Below, piece after piece: positions 1 to 6,119 of a DNA stretch of 7,848 bases. Position 1 is the first letter of the stretch. The number at the start of each line of letters is the position of its first letter. The notes beneath the pieces were generated by a model. That model was not told where the DNA came from. It was given only the letters and a program-made list of their open reading frames with translations, and did no database searches. The stretch is from Lachnospiraceae bacterium UBA1066 (GTDB lineage Bacteria > Bacillota > Clostridia > Lachnospirales > Lachnospiraceae). Both the position numbers and the translations under genes were made by a program. Location: assembly GCA_002316215.1 (NCBI GenBank), contig DCDB01000296.1:1-7848 (forward strand), written 5' to 3'.

Positions 1-1055
1 GGATCCATATCAGTATCATTAAGATAATCACGGTACATATTCATCACGTCTTCTACAGATACCTTTTCATCCGGCTTAAAGGAAAAGATTATCGGGTCTC
101 CCGGTTTTGCATTTAATGAAGGGGCAAAATTGTTTATTATGGACCACTCACGCACGGAGATTTCATCCCTTCAGTTGCCATAGACTTCAAACCATATAAA
201 AGGTGTGCCTTCAGTCCAAAGACCCAGCTCTTTGGCCAAAGTAAATGTGTTTGAAGAATTCATAAAGTCTTCTCCGTCTTCTACTACTGATTCTATTAGT
301 CCTATTCGGCTTGAGTTAGCAGATAAAGCAATTACCCCGTCTGGTACTCTTTTAGCGGCCCATACTGCTCCGGGTTTACCACTCTCAGGTGTCCACTGAC
401 TGCCTGCACCAAATATCTCCATTGCCCAAACTTCATTCTTATCTGAAATTGTCAGATGCTCTCCACTTTATGCATATCCATATTTTTCAGCAAGGCTTCC
501 TATAATCTTGACTGCTTCACGGGCAGTTTTTGCACGTTGCAGTCCCAGTACCATTAAACTGCTTTCAGGATAGTTTGAATATGCATACATCCACCCATTT
601 GGATTTCTTAAAGCCCTATTGCCGCTTATTGTTGTTTCACCAATGCAAACACCATATTCGTTAAGTCCTCCGCAATTCTGTTCATCATAGTAAACCAAGT
701 TAACTATACAACGATATGTTTCTGCAACCTGTGGTATTTCGCCCAGTTTTACTTCCTTATCAAAGGCATCAAGATACTGTGAATAGTTGTTTGGATATGG
801 TTTGAAGTAAATAGGTATTGTTGCATCCTTCTTATGGGTTGCTCCGGGGATTACAACAGTTTTAGCATAAATTGCCCCATCGCATGAGTATGACCCGATG
901 ACCGATCCATCTACACTAGCTTCCTTTCCTACCAATATATTGGTACAACCGCCTGTCCAGGAACCGCCCTCATTTTCTAACGCAAAAGGAGTAATCAAAG
1001 AGCTGCAAATAAGTAAGAAAATAAGTAGAAAAGCAAAAATTCTGTACTTTTTCAT
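1..1055 (-). pseudogene. Secreted C69-family dipeptidase, interrupted by two in-frame stops and cut by the window edge
   Basis: Family C69 peptidases are N-terminal-nucleophile hydrolases that cleave dipeptides. The start is ATG at 1055: AAGGAGG (1065-1071) sits 9 nt upstream and overlaps the in-frame GTG at 1064, which is therefore not the start. Residues 1-25 form a signal peptide (lysines, then a long hydrophobic run). Cys37 in GGCTNILVGKEAS matches the family nucleophile, followed by SYSCDG, typical of the secreted subgroup. The frame stops at TAA 468-470 (codon 196), yet the next codons give SGEHLTISDKNEVWAMEIFG, plain C69 sequence. It stops again at TGA 171-173 (codon 295) and resumes with REWSIINNFAPSL and KPDEKVSVEDVM, also family-like. 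There is no frameshift, so two point mutations (for example Ser TCA to TAA, Gly GGA to TGA) are the simplest cause. Sequencing error is possible. The 3' end lies beyond base 1. Confidence 0.85.
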
Positions 1056-1064
1056 TTTATACAC

Positions 1065-1071
1065 CCTCCTT
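1065..1071 (-). promoter_or_regulatory. Ribosome binding site of the C69 gene
   Basis: AAGGAGG on the minus strand, 9 nt before ATG 1053-1055. It decides the start, because the longer GTG-initiated reading would begin inside this site. Confidence 0.75.
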
Positions 1072-1074
1072 CTA

Positions 1075-1367
1075 ATCTTTATTTTTTCATTTTTAACCGG
1101 TAATTTTTTACAAGCTATAATAAGATAATAGCAAATATAAAGGTCGAATTTTGCTATTTATTCCCGCTGACTTATCCTCTTCCCCAGATTTATTCCCGCC
1201 TGTACTTACAGAATATCCAAAAAAATTACCGTCACCACCAATAATAAAGCTGTTAATTATTCTACAGTTATAGATTCATAGTTTCCTCCAAAGATGGTTT
1301 ATTTATTTTCAGATATGAACTTGGCCAAGATTCACTATCGAAAAAACTTACAAAAGACAATTTGCTT
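1075..1367 (-). other. Gap between T-box and C69 gene: no intact gene, possible coding remnant
   Basis: No ORF with a start is intact here. On the minus strand GGAGG (1285-1289) lies 5 nt upstream of ATG 1277-1279, but the reading is ATG AAT CTA TAA, stopping after three codons. Overlapping this, another frame reads TIFGGNYESITVE (about 1250-1290). A shift of frame then gives a stop-free stretch (about 1255 down to 1107) that includes INSFIIGGDGNFFGYSVSTG. The shared style of the two pieces hints at one frameshifted gene, but I do not recognise the protein. A 12-bp direct repeat, ATTTATTCCCGC, occurs at 1156-1167 and 1188-1199. Confidence 0.3.
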
Positions 1368-1432
1368 ATAAAAAAAATCTTTCGCTCCTATAAACATACT
1401 TTTTTCAAATATGCTTATAGGGACGAAAGATT
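1368..1432 (-). terminator. T-box-controlled intrinsic terminator
   Basis: On the minus strand AATCTTTCG...TATAAGCATA pairs with TATGTTTATAGG...CGAAAGATT (1376-1432), a stem of over 20 bp with a short A-rich loop, followed directly by a run of eight T (1370-1377 as A on the plus strand). It lies just after the T-box sequence, the place where the competing terminator is expected. Confidence 0.9.
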
Positions 1433-1657
1433 ATTCCGCGGTACCACACTAATTATGATATATAAAATATCATCGCTCTTCGGAGTCTAACAACTCCTAA
1501 CCCTGTAACGGGGGTGCACGTGTTTGCCTACTCGGCTTCCCTTTTAGCAAACCTGCTCAACAGTGTATATTATATTTCTCTGTTGTCGGCTCTCACCACT
1601 GCCAACTCTCTGTAAACGTCTGAAATACTTTTCTCTGCTTCATCGCTTTAATTATTT
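1368..1657 (-). promoter_or_regulatory. T-box riboswitch leader, probably tyrosine-specific
   Basis: T-box leaders bind an uncharged tRNA and then favour an antiterminator over a terminator. All main parts are visible on the minus strand. The conserved T-box sequence GTGTGGTACCGCGG is at 1436-1449; its TGGT (1443-1446) would pair with a tRNA ending ACCA. Stem I spans about 1550-1645, with an AGAGA loop-E type motif near its base, a distal AGAGAGTTGGCAGTGGTGAG segment, and the specifier side reading TAC-AC-TGTTGAG. By position (codon followed by AC, then a stem ending GAG) the specifier is UAC (1565-1567), Tyr; discriminator A fits bacterial tRNA-Tyr. A stem III hairpin (GGAGT...ACTCC, 1482-1497) follows. 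The terminator is listed separately. The next gene, about 310 nt downstream, is the broken C69 peptidase rather than a tyrosine synthetase or transporter. The T-box is near certain; the Tyr assignment is moderately sure. Confidence 0.9.
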
Positions 1658-1663
1658 AGAGTT

Positions 1664-1691
1664 ATGATAACATAAAAAATTTTTTTGTCAA
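1664..1691 (-). promoter_or_regulatory. Sigma-A-type promoter of the T-box transcript
   Basis: On the minus strand a perfect -35 TTGACA (1686-1691) is followed after 16 bases of A and T runs by TATCAT (1664-1669), a 5/6 match to the -10 box. Transcription would start near 1657, just before stem I of the T-box. Confidence 0.75.
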
Positions 1692-1751
1692 CAAAATTTT
1701 TAAAAAAATTTCGCATCCGAAACCGTGGGAGGATATTCTTATTAAGTCTAT

Positions 1752-1785
1752 TCAAAAATTATAAACGAGGGCTGCAAGCCCTCGT
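1752..1785 (-). terminator. Intrinsic terminator after the ECF S component
   Basis: The minus strand reads ACGAGGGC TTGCA GCCCTCGT (1765-1785), a perfect 8-bp GC-rich stem, followed by TTATAATTTTT. It lies about 55 nt beyond the stop of the S-component gene and separates that gene from the T-box promoter. Confidence 0.85.
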
Positions 1786-1796
1786 CAATAACATTC

Positions 1797-1828
1797 GTTT
1801 TCGGCGCCTCTTGGAGGCTCCTGAAAAC
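1797..1828. repeat. Imperfect inverted repeat before the terminator
   Basis: GTTTTC at 1797-1802 pairs with GAAAAC at 1823-1828, and GCCTC with GAGGC around a CTT/AAG centre, with one mismatch between the arms. With the hairpin at 1765-1785 it makes two stem-loops in tandem after the S-component gene. It may add to termination or protect the mRNA end. Confidence 0.5.
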
Positions 1829-1838
1829 ACTGACCTGA

Positions 1839-2366
1839 TTATTTTTCAGTATACTTTTCCAAAGACATAACCAGGATCGGAATGAGTACAATATGTAAAA
1901 TGATACCGGGAATTGCATTCAGGAAGGCACCCGACATAAAAGCCGCCCAGCCGAACTCGGATTTTCCAAGACCATAAAGGACAACTCTTGCAGCACCCCA
2001 GATGATTCGACCTGCAAGCATGGCACCTATCAATGATACATAAATATAAGACTTTTTCTTTGGAAGACATTTGTAAAGGAGCCCTGCCATAAGTCCGTAG
2101 GTTGCTAGTTCAAAGCACATGGCGATTCCGGTCGGCATAATCGGCGGCATTCCAAACAGTATGAATCTCAACAAGGGGGCAATAAAACCTACTGTTAGAG
2201 CATACCAGGGACCGCAAAAGAATCCACACAAAAGCACCGGGATATGCATGGGACTAAGGGCGCTTCCTATCTGCGGAATCTGTCCGGTCAGAAAGGGAAG
2301 CACAAGTGCGAGAGCTAAAAACATAGCTGCAAGAATCATTCTGTAAAGTTTACTTTTCGATGACAT
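1839..2366 (-). CDS. ECF transporter S component (substrate-binding membrane subunit), substrate unknown
   Basis: S components of energy-coupling factor transporters bind a vitamin or other micronutrient in the membrane and work with a shared EcfT/EcfA/EcfA' module, absent from this window. The 175-residue product has the expected size and about six hydrophobic segments (roughly 10-27, 40-58, 59-73, 80-100, 107-133, 142-170). Its N-terminal ILAAMFLALALVLPFL resembles the Ala-rich helix that contacts EcfT, and GSALSPMHIPVLLCGFFCG and FELATYGLMAGLLY look like the broad PF12822-type family. Two ATGs occur in tandem (2369, 2366); AGAGG (2376-2380) favours 2366. It lies downstream of a small-molecule kinase gene, 113 nt away, and ends at a terminator. 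I cannot tell the ligand: the family includes pantothenate, folate and other transporters. Confidence 0.85.
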   Translation of the reverse strand: MSSKSKLYRMILAAMFLALALVLPFLTGQIPQIGSALSPMHIPVLLCGFFCGPWYALTVGFIAPLLRFILFGMPPIMPTGIAMCFELATYGLMAGLLYKCLPKKKSYIYVSLIGAMLAGRIIWGAARVVLYGLGKSEFGWAAFMSGAFLNAIPGIILHIVLIPILVMSLEKYTEK

Positions 2367-2396
2367 CATTTTTTACCTCTTTCTTTATTTGATATC

Positions 2397-2431
2397 ATCG
2401 TCTTGAACGATTGTGACATCTTCATGATGTC
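2397..2431 (-). repeat. Two small hairpins in the leader of the S-component gene
   Basis: GACATC-TTCAT-GATGTC (2415-2431) and ATCGT-CTTGA-ACGAT (2397-2411) stand side by side between the kinase gene and the S-component ribosome site. No known riboswitch pattern is recognised. They could affect mRNA stability or translation; this is inference only. Confidence 0.35.
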
Positions 2432-2458
2432 CTTATTAATGTGAATATATTTTTATCG

Positions 2459-2479
2459 AAAATTATCTTGGATAATTTT
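2459..2479 (-). repeat. AT-rich perfect hairpin after the kinase gene
   Basis: AAAATTATC-TTG-GATAATTTT, a 9-bp stem with a 3-nt loop, starts 3 nt after the kinase stop. It has no T-run, so it is a weak terminator at best and may be an mRNA-processing or 3'-end structure within the operon. Confidence 0.45.
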
Positions 2480-2482
2480 CTG

Positions 2483-3523
2483 TTAAATAATTATATTTGC
2501 TTTCTTTCGGATATTAAAAGCCGTAAAATATTGTTCCTCTAAAGGGATCCATGTTGAGAAAAACTTTTTTGCCATCTCGTAAGAATTGCGTTTTAATATT
2601 CTTTCTTTCTGTTCCTCTTGGCTTATATCTATAAAAACAGTCAAATCATAGCAATCAAAAAGCTTGGGATGGAGAGAATACACACCTTCTATAATATTCA
2701 GCGGCCTTTGCGGGACAGTTATAGGTGCTTCTAAAGCTTGGACCGTGCAATTGTATCTTTGATAAGTTACCTTCCTGCCCTCTGACAGTGGAAACAGGAT
2801 TTCATCAGCAAAACGTTCGTGGTCAATATTTTCCCCCGGCAGTGACAGCCGTTCTTCTGTTCGTTGTGCCGGGCGAAGGAAAAAATCATCCATGTGGAAT
2901 ATATTGCAATCATAAATTTTCGATAACCAGGCAGCTATCGTCGTCTTTCCTGATGCACATCTGCCATCCAAGGCAATAATAATATTTCTCATATCAGAGG
3001 ACAATAGTTTATCAACTTCCGAAAGCAGGGGAATGATTCGCAGAAAATCTTTTTTGATTACCCGATATGCCGGGTGGTAAGTTTCACGGTATTTTTCCGA
3101 ATGATGTACCGGGGGAAAACCCTTGTTCCGCCATTCCTTGACCTTCTCGTATATCTCCTTTTCAGAAAAAGGAATTTTTCCCTCATTTGCATATGAAATC
3201 AGATTATCGACTTCCCTTTCAAGCCGTGACATACCATCAATTTGTTTCTCCGAAGAAAGCAAAAATAACCTGCACAATGTTTCCGGGGAAAGTCCTTTTT
3301 TCAATATTTTCAGATGAACACGGCAAAAATCTCCGTCTAAAAGCTCAATTTCAGGCAATTCGTCATAATCAGCAAATTCCATCTCCCGCCTCATTCGCTC
3401 AAGAGCTGAGAAGTAATCGGTCGAAAGGTGCTCGCAGCCAAAGCAGGATTGATACAGATATTTGAAAACATCCTGTATTTCTATCCCCTTTCCCGAACAA
3501 CAAGTAACTATATTATTTTCCAC
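2483..3523 (-). CDS. Uridine-kinase-like P-loop kinase with an extra N-terminal domain
   Basis: The product (346 residues from the GTG start) is a probable ATP-dependent small-molecule kinase in the cytoplasm. The C-terminal half has a Walker A loop, GRCASGKT (about 187-194), a DD pair in FHMDDFFLRP (212-213) where uridine/pantothenate-type kinases keep the catalytic Asp, EGVYSLHP (279-286), and a lid-like QKERILKRN (about 305-313). The N-terminal half (1-175) is mainly helical, with CFGCEHLSTDYFSALERMRREM and GFPPVHHSEKYRETYHPAYRV; I know similar N-termini from clostridial kinase-like proteins but not their role. A TTG at 3532 is possible, but AAGAGG (3533-3538) directly abuts it and stands 9 nt from GTG 3523. 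The gene overlaps the end of the DUF3842 gene by 11 nt, implying coupled translation. The true substrate is unknown; 'uridine kinase' is a family label only. Confidence 0.85.
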   Translation of the reverse strand: MENNIVTCCSGKGIEIQDVFKYLYQSCFGCEHLSTDYFSALERMRREMEFADYDELPEIELLDGDFCRVHLKILKKGLSPETLCRLFLLSSEKQIDGMSRLEREVDNLISYANEGKIPFSEKEIYEKVKEWRNKGFPPVHHSEKYRETYHPAYRVIKKDFLRIIPLLSEVDKLLSSDMRNIIIALDGRCASGKTTIAAWLSKIYDCNIFHMDDFFLRPAQRTEERLSLPGENIDHERFADEILFPLSEGRKVTYQRYNCTVQALEAPITVPQRPLNIIEGVYSLHPKLFDCYDLTVFIDISQEEQKERILKRNSYEMAKKFFSTWIPLEEQYFTAFNIRKKANIII

Positions 3524-3941
3524 CTTTTTCAACCTCTTTAAGATATTTTTTGAGTTCTGCTATCGTTTCAACAATCATTTCATTCATGGTAAGCCTTCTA
3601 ACCCCCACAACCTGATTGTTGCAATAGCTGACAGGAAGCAGCAGTTTCATTGCGCTGCTTTGTCCAATTGCAACAGCCATTGGAGGAGTAATTTCTCCAA
3701 ACAGGGAATCTGCAGATACAATTCCTATTGGTCCAATGATAATATCTGCATCTCGACATGCTACAATAACCGGGTTTTCTCCGGTAGCTCCCTGTTTTGC
3801 CCCGGCTTTAAGCATGGCGCTGGTTGCAATGCTGTTTGTACCTATCGCCAGTAATTCGCAGTTAATGTTTTCTTTTACAATTGCTTCCACTAAAAGTTGA
3901 CCTAAGCGACCGCCTTGACCATCAATAATGATTACTTTCAT
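3513..3941 (-). CDS. DUF3842 family protein
   Basis: The 142-residue product matches the DUF3842 pattern: it opens with MKVIIIDGQGGRLGQLLVEA, a beta strand and glycine-rich loop of Rossmann type. LLAIGTNSIATSAMLKAGAKQGATGEN (about 31-57) and DADIIIGPIGIVSADSLFGEITP (about 64-86) follow. The family is common in Clostridia and has no settled function; a nucleotide or phosphate ligand at the glycine loop is inference. The start ATG 3939-3941 has AGAGGG (3947-3952) 5 nt upstream. It is the first gene of a probable operon with the overlapping kinase and then the ECF S component. No convincing promoter was found upstream. Confidence 0.9.
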   Translation of the reverse strand: MKVIIIDGQGGRLGQLLVEAIVKENINCELLAIGTNSIATSAMLKAGAKQGATGENPVIVACRDADIIIGPIGIVSADSLFGEITPPMAVAIGQSSAMKLLLPVSYCNNQVVGVRRLTMNEMIVETIAELKKYLKEVEKGGK

Positions 3942-4039
3942 ATTGTCCCTCTAAAAAACAAATTATCCTTCCCCTCTGAAACCACAGAAATACTTGGGGC
4001 TGTCTATATAAACCTAAAAGACACCTTAACCCTAAAGGT

Positions 4040-4196
4040 AAATTTTATACGATTATCGGCACAATTGCAAGTACATTTTTCCCCGGATGTTTCTTGTGAA
4101 TTATTTTTTGGACATAGCTCGATTAAAATAACTGAAATTTATGCACCCGTATTAGAAAACATAAAGAAAGATGTAGTCCGAGTCTTAAATAGTTAA
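4040..4196 (+). pseudogene. C-terminal remnant of a tyrosine recombinase (phage/transposon integrase)
   Basis: On the plus strand the last 28 codons (4110-4193, stop 4194-4196) read GHSSIKITEIYAPVLENIKK..., the classic integrase end: GHSSI box, then the catalytic Tyr in TEIY. The preceding SCELFF resembles the usual 'VQELLGH' approach. Just upstream, in a different frame, about 4051-4065 read YDYRH, close to the HxLRH box (HDLRH). The spacing between the two boxes fits an integrase with the reading frame broken in between. No N-terminal part is present, and an ATG-started frame would run antisense into the DUF3842 gene. It is therefore a dead fragment, the trace of an older integration. The GHSSI/TEIY match is strong; the RH box is weaker. 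Confidence 0.7.
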
Positions 4197-4201
4197 TACA
4201 A

Positions 4202-4230
4202 ATAAAAAAGCCCCGGTTATTAGGCGGGGT
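4202..4230 (-). terminator. Terminator-like hairpin at the edge of the mobile element
   Basis: On the minus strand CCCCG (4225-4229 side) pairs with CGGGG (4211-4215 side) around a 9-nt loop, followed by CTTTTTTATT. It would stop transcripts leaving the serine recombinase gene. Its T-run lies on the chromosomal side, and no matching T-run follows on the plus strand. Confidence 0.6.
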
Positions 4231-4231
4231 G

Positions 4232-4271
4232 TCATAGGGACAAAAAGTGAACCGGGTATAAATCCCTGTGA
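4232..4271. other. Candidate attachment-site junction of the IME
   Basis: TCATAGGGA (4232-4240) and TCCCTGTGA (4263-4271) form an 8/9 inverted repeat centred near 4251, between the integrase relic and the serine recombinase gene, where base composition changes from AT-rich to GC-rich. Large serine recombinases usually sit next to one end of their element and act on partly symmetrical sites of about 40-50 bp. The crossover dinucleotide cannot be fixed without the other end. Confidence 0.4.
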
Positions 4272-4272
4272 T

Positions 4273-4300
4273 GGGGCGGACAGTTTTGGTTGTCCGCCCC
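4273..4300 (+). terminator. Perfect 10-bp GC-rich hairpin downstream of the recombinase gene
   Basis: GGGGCGGACA (4273-4282) and TGTCCGCCCC (4291-4300) pair around an 8-nt loop. Only the plus strand has a short T-run after it (TTTT), so it could stop transcription entering from the left flank. For the recombinase transcript on the minus strand it lacks a T-run and may only cap the mRNA end. Confidence 0.5.
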
Positions 4301-4309
4301 TTTTCCTGC

Positions 4310-6037
4310 TCATGCGGCGGGGTCTGGTTCGGCCGTTAGTGCGCTTCTGAAGGGGTTGAGGGTTTCCCCTGTCCAGATGGCCTCATCCCCATACGACTCG
4401 CTCTCCTGCGCTTTCTCCGGTTCCACAGGCGTGTCCATCAGGCCGATGTCACGGTAGTAAATGCAGATATCCTGCTCGGCGGTGCGAGAGTACTTCTGCG
4501 ACTTCTCACCCACCACAATCTTTTCAATGAACAGCCGCAGGATTTCCGGCGTGAGCTCAGTAATATCGCTGTACCTTTTGGCCTTGTCAATAAACTGCGC
4601 CACATTGGTCAGCGAGTTCCGGAGCCGTTCCAACCTATCCTCCAGCTTTGGGAGCTTTTCCCGCAACTGCGCCTGCTCAGTGGTGTACTCGGAGGAGAGC
4701 AATCGGAAGTGTTCATTTGGGATGCGCCCCAGCACATTGTCCTCATAGAGTCGTTTAAAAAGTACCGTTAACTCGCCGTCCCGCCGCTTGGCGGCATCCA
4801 TTTCCCGCTGAATGTGGGTAATTTCCTGCCGGGTTTCGGCGGTGTTCTTGCGGGTGATATGCTCCGCGAACAACTTTTCCTTCTGCCGGGCATAGTGGGT
4901 CACCCGCTTGAGGTCATCCAGAATGATCGCTTTAAGCTGGGTTTCCCGGATGTAGTGGGAGCTGCATTCCTCTTTGCCGCGTTTCTTGTAGGTGGAGCAC
5001 ATGAAGTTGTTTTGTGTTTCCTTCATGGTATGCGCCCGGTGAAGCACCAGCGTGCCGCCGCAGTCAGCGCAGAACACTAATCCAGAGAAAAGATTCGGCG
5101 TATCCATCTGCTTGGGAGGACGTTTTTTGTGCCTGCGGATATCCTGCACGATGTCCCATAGCTCCTGTGAAATGAGCGGTTCGTGGGTATTTTCAAACTT
5201 CAGCCATTCGGATTCCGGGCGCTCAATCTGCTTCTTGTTCTTGTAGGACGCGGTGGTGTAGCGCAGATTGACGGTGTGCCCCAGGTAGGAAATGTCGCAC
5301 AGTATATTGGCAATACTCGTGTCACTCCAGTTATATGGCCTTGTGGTATCGAGATTTACCAGCGCCACTCCGGTCTGCCGGTAGTAATCATTCGTCGGTG
5401 TCAGCACCTGCTCCGCTTTCAGTTGCTTGGCGATCTGACTTGGGCCTCTGCCCTCGGAGCAGAGCCGGAAAATATGCCGCACAACCTGCGCTGCCTGCTC
5501 GTCGGGGACAATCTGTTTGGGGTTGTCCTCGCTCTTTTTGTAGCCGTAAGGCGGCCTTGTGCCGATCCGCTCCCCACGCTCCGCCTGTGCCTTTTTGACA
5601 GCGCGGATTTTCCGGCTGGTGTCCTTGGCATAAAAATCGTTGAACAGATTGACAAAGGGCGTAAAGTCGTTGTCGCCGTAGAGGCTGTCCACGTTGTTGT
5701 TAATCGCGATGAATCGGACACCGTAGCTGGGAAAGATCATTTCCGTGTACTGTCCCACCAGCAGATAATCCCTGCCGAGCCGTGACATATCCTTGACAAT
5801 GAGGGTGGCAACCTGATCGCTTTCTACCAGCGTCATCACCTCTTTCCATGCTGGGCGATTGAAGTTCGTGCCCGAGTAACCGTCGTCATACAGGAATTTC
5901 AGGTTGGTAAAGCCGTTGTCCTCCGCGTACTTCTCCAGCATCAAACGCTGGTTCTGGATGCTGTTGGACTCGCCCTCGCGCTCGTCCTCCTGACTAAGCC
6001 TGCCATACAAAAGTGTATATTTCTCTTGGTTTGCCAT
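4310..6037 (-). CDS. Large serine recombinase (TndX/TnpX-like) of the IME
   Basis: This 575-residue enzyme would excise and insert the element through a phosphoserine link to DNA. The resolvase-type catalytic domain (about 7-150) has the nucleophile Ser15 in YGRLSQEDE and the arginine motif KDMSRLGRD (82-90). The recombinase domain follows (about 160-300, starting RIGTRPPYGY). A zinc ribbon has Cys323, Cys326, Cys347 and Cys358. A charged coiled coil spans about 395-475, and a DUF4368-like C-terminus (ITELTPEILRLFIEKIVVGE, about 492-530) closes the family core. The length is near TndX of Tn5397 and shorter than TnpX of Tn4451. ATG 6035-6037 has AGGAGG (6046-6051) 8 nt upstream. Codon third positions are GC-rich, unlike the chromosomal genes to the left. 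It looks intact and is the last gene of the mob operon, next to the presumed att site. Confidence 0.95.
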   Translation of the reverse strand: MANQEKYTLLYGRLSQEDEREGESNSIQNQRLMLEKYAEDNGFTNLKFLYDDGYSGTNFNRPAWKEVMTLVESDQVATLIVKDMSRLGRDYLLVGQYTEMIFPSYGVRFIAINNNVDSLYGDNDFTPFVNLFNDFYAKDTSRKIRAVKKAQAERGERIGTRPPYGYKKSEDNPKQIVPDEQAAQVVRHIFRLCSEGRGPSQIAKQLKAEQVLTPTNDYYRQTGVALVNLDTTRPYNWSDTSIANILCDISYLGHTVNLRYTTASYKNKKQIERPESEWLKFENTHEPLISQELWDIVQDIRRHKKRPPKQMDTPNLFSGLVFCADCGGTLVLHRAHTMKETQNNFMCSTYKKRGKEECSSHYIRETQLKAIILDDLKRVTHYARQKEKLFAEHITRKNTAETRQEITHIQREMDAAKRRDGELTVLFKRLYEDNVLGRIPNEHFRLLSSEYTTEQAQLREKLPKLEDRLERLRNSLTNVAQFIDKAKRYSDITELTPEILRLFIEKIVVGEKSQKYSRTAEQDICIYYRDIGLMDTPVEPEKAQESESYGDEAIWTGETLNPFRSALTAEPDPAA

Positions 6038-6057
6038 TTAAAAATCCTCCTTTTTCC

Positions 6058-6107
6058 TGCGGCAAACCGAATACGGTACCACACATCATACCGTATCGGC
6101 TGCCGCA
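6058..6107. repeat. Long imperfect inverted repeat just upstream of the recombinase gene
   Basis: The left arm (6058-6078) begins TGCGGCA and ends TACGGTA; the right arm (6089-6107) begins TACCGTA and ends TGCCGCA. They pair over about 18 bp, with a small bulge and a two-base mismatch, around a 10-nt loop (6079-6088). It starts 12 nt after the stop of the 96-residue gene and ends 6 nt before the recombinase ribosome site. With no T-run it is not a plain terminator. It may be an mRNA hairpin setting recombinase expression, or a protein-binding operator. Confidence 0.7.
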
Positions 6108-6119
6108 AGTCTATTGATT

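Noticed and set aside
171..470. Programmed stop-codon readthrough or selenocysteine in the C69 gene
   Set aside because: Two different stop codons are involved, no selenocysteine hairpin was seen, and the family uses Cys as nucleophile much earlier; nonsense mutation is simpler.
3462..3854. A 130-codon plus-strand open frame
   Set aside because: It lies antisense to the conserved DUF3842 gene and has Cys/Ser/Asn-rich composition typical of a shadow frame.
3944..3968. A preQ1-I riboswitch look-alike on the plus strand (CCCTCT followed by AAAAAACAAA)
   Set aside because: The pairing GAGG/TTC loop half is missing, and no gene follows on that strand.
3915..4196. Taking the whole 93-codon plus-strand frame as a gene
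   Set aside because: Its ATG lies antisense within the start of DUF3842, and only its last third resembles an integrase; it is better read as a pseudogene fragment.
4273..4300. The perfect hairpin as the normal terminator of the recombinase transcript
   Set aside because: On the minus strand it is followed by ATCACAGGG without a T-run; the hairpin at 4202-4230 has the T-run on that strand.
5183..5785. A 200-codon plus-strand open frame within the recombinase gene
   Set aside because: It is antisense to a clearly coding, motif-bearing recombinase, has no ribosome site, and arises from GC-rich third positions on the opposite strand.
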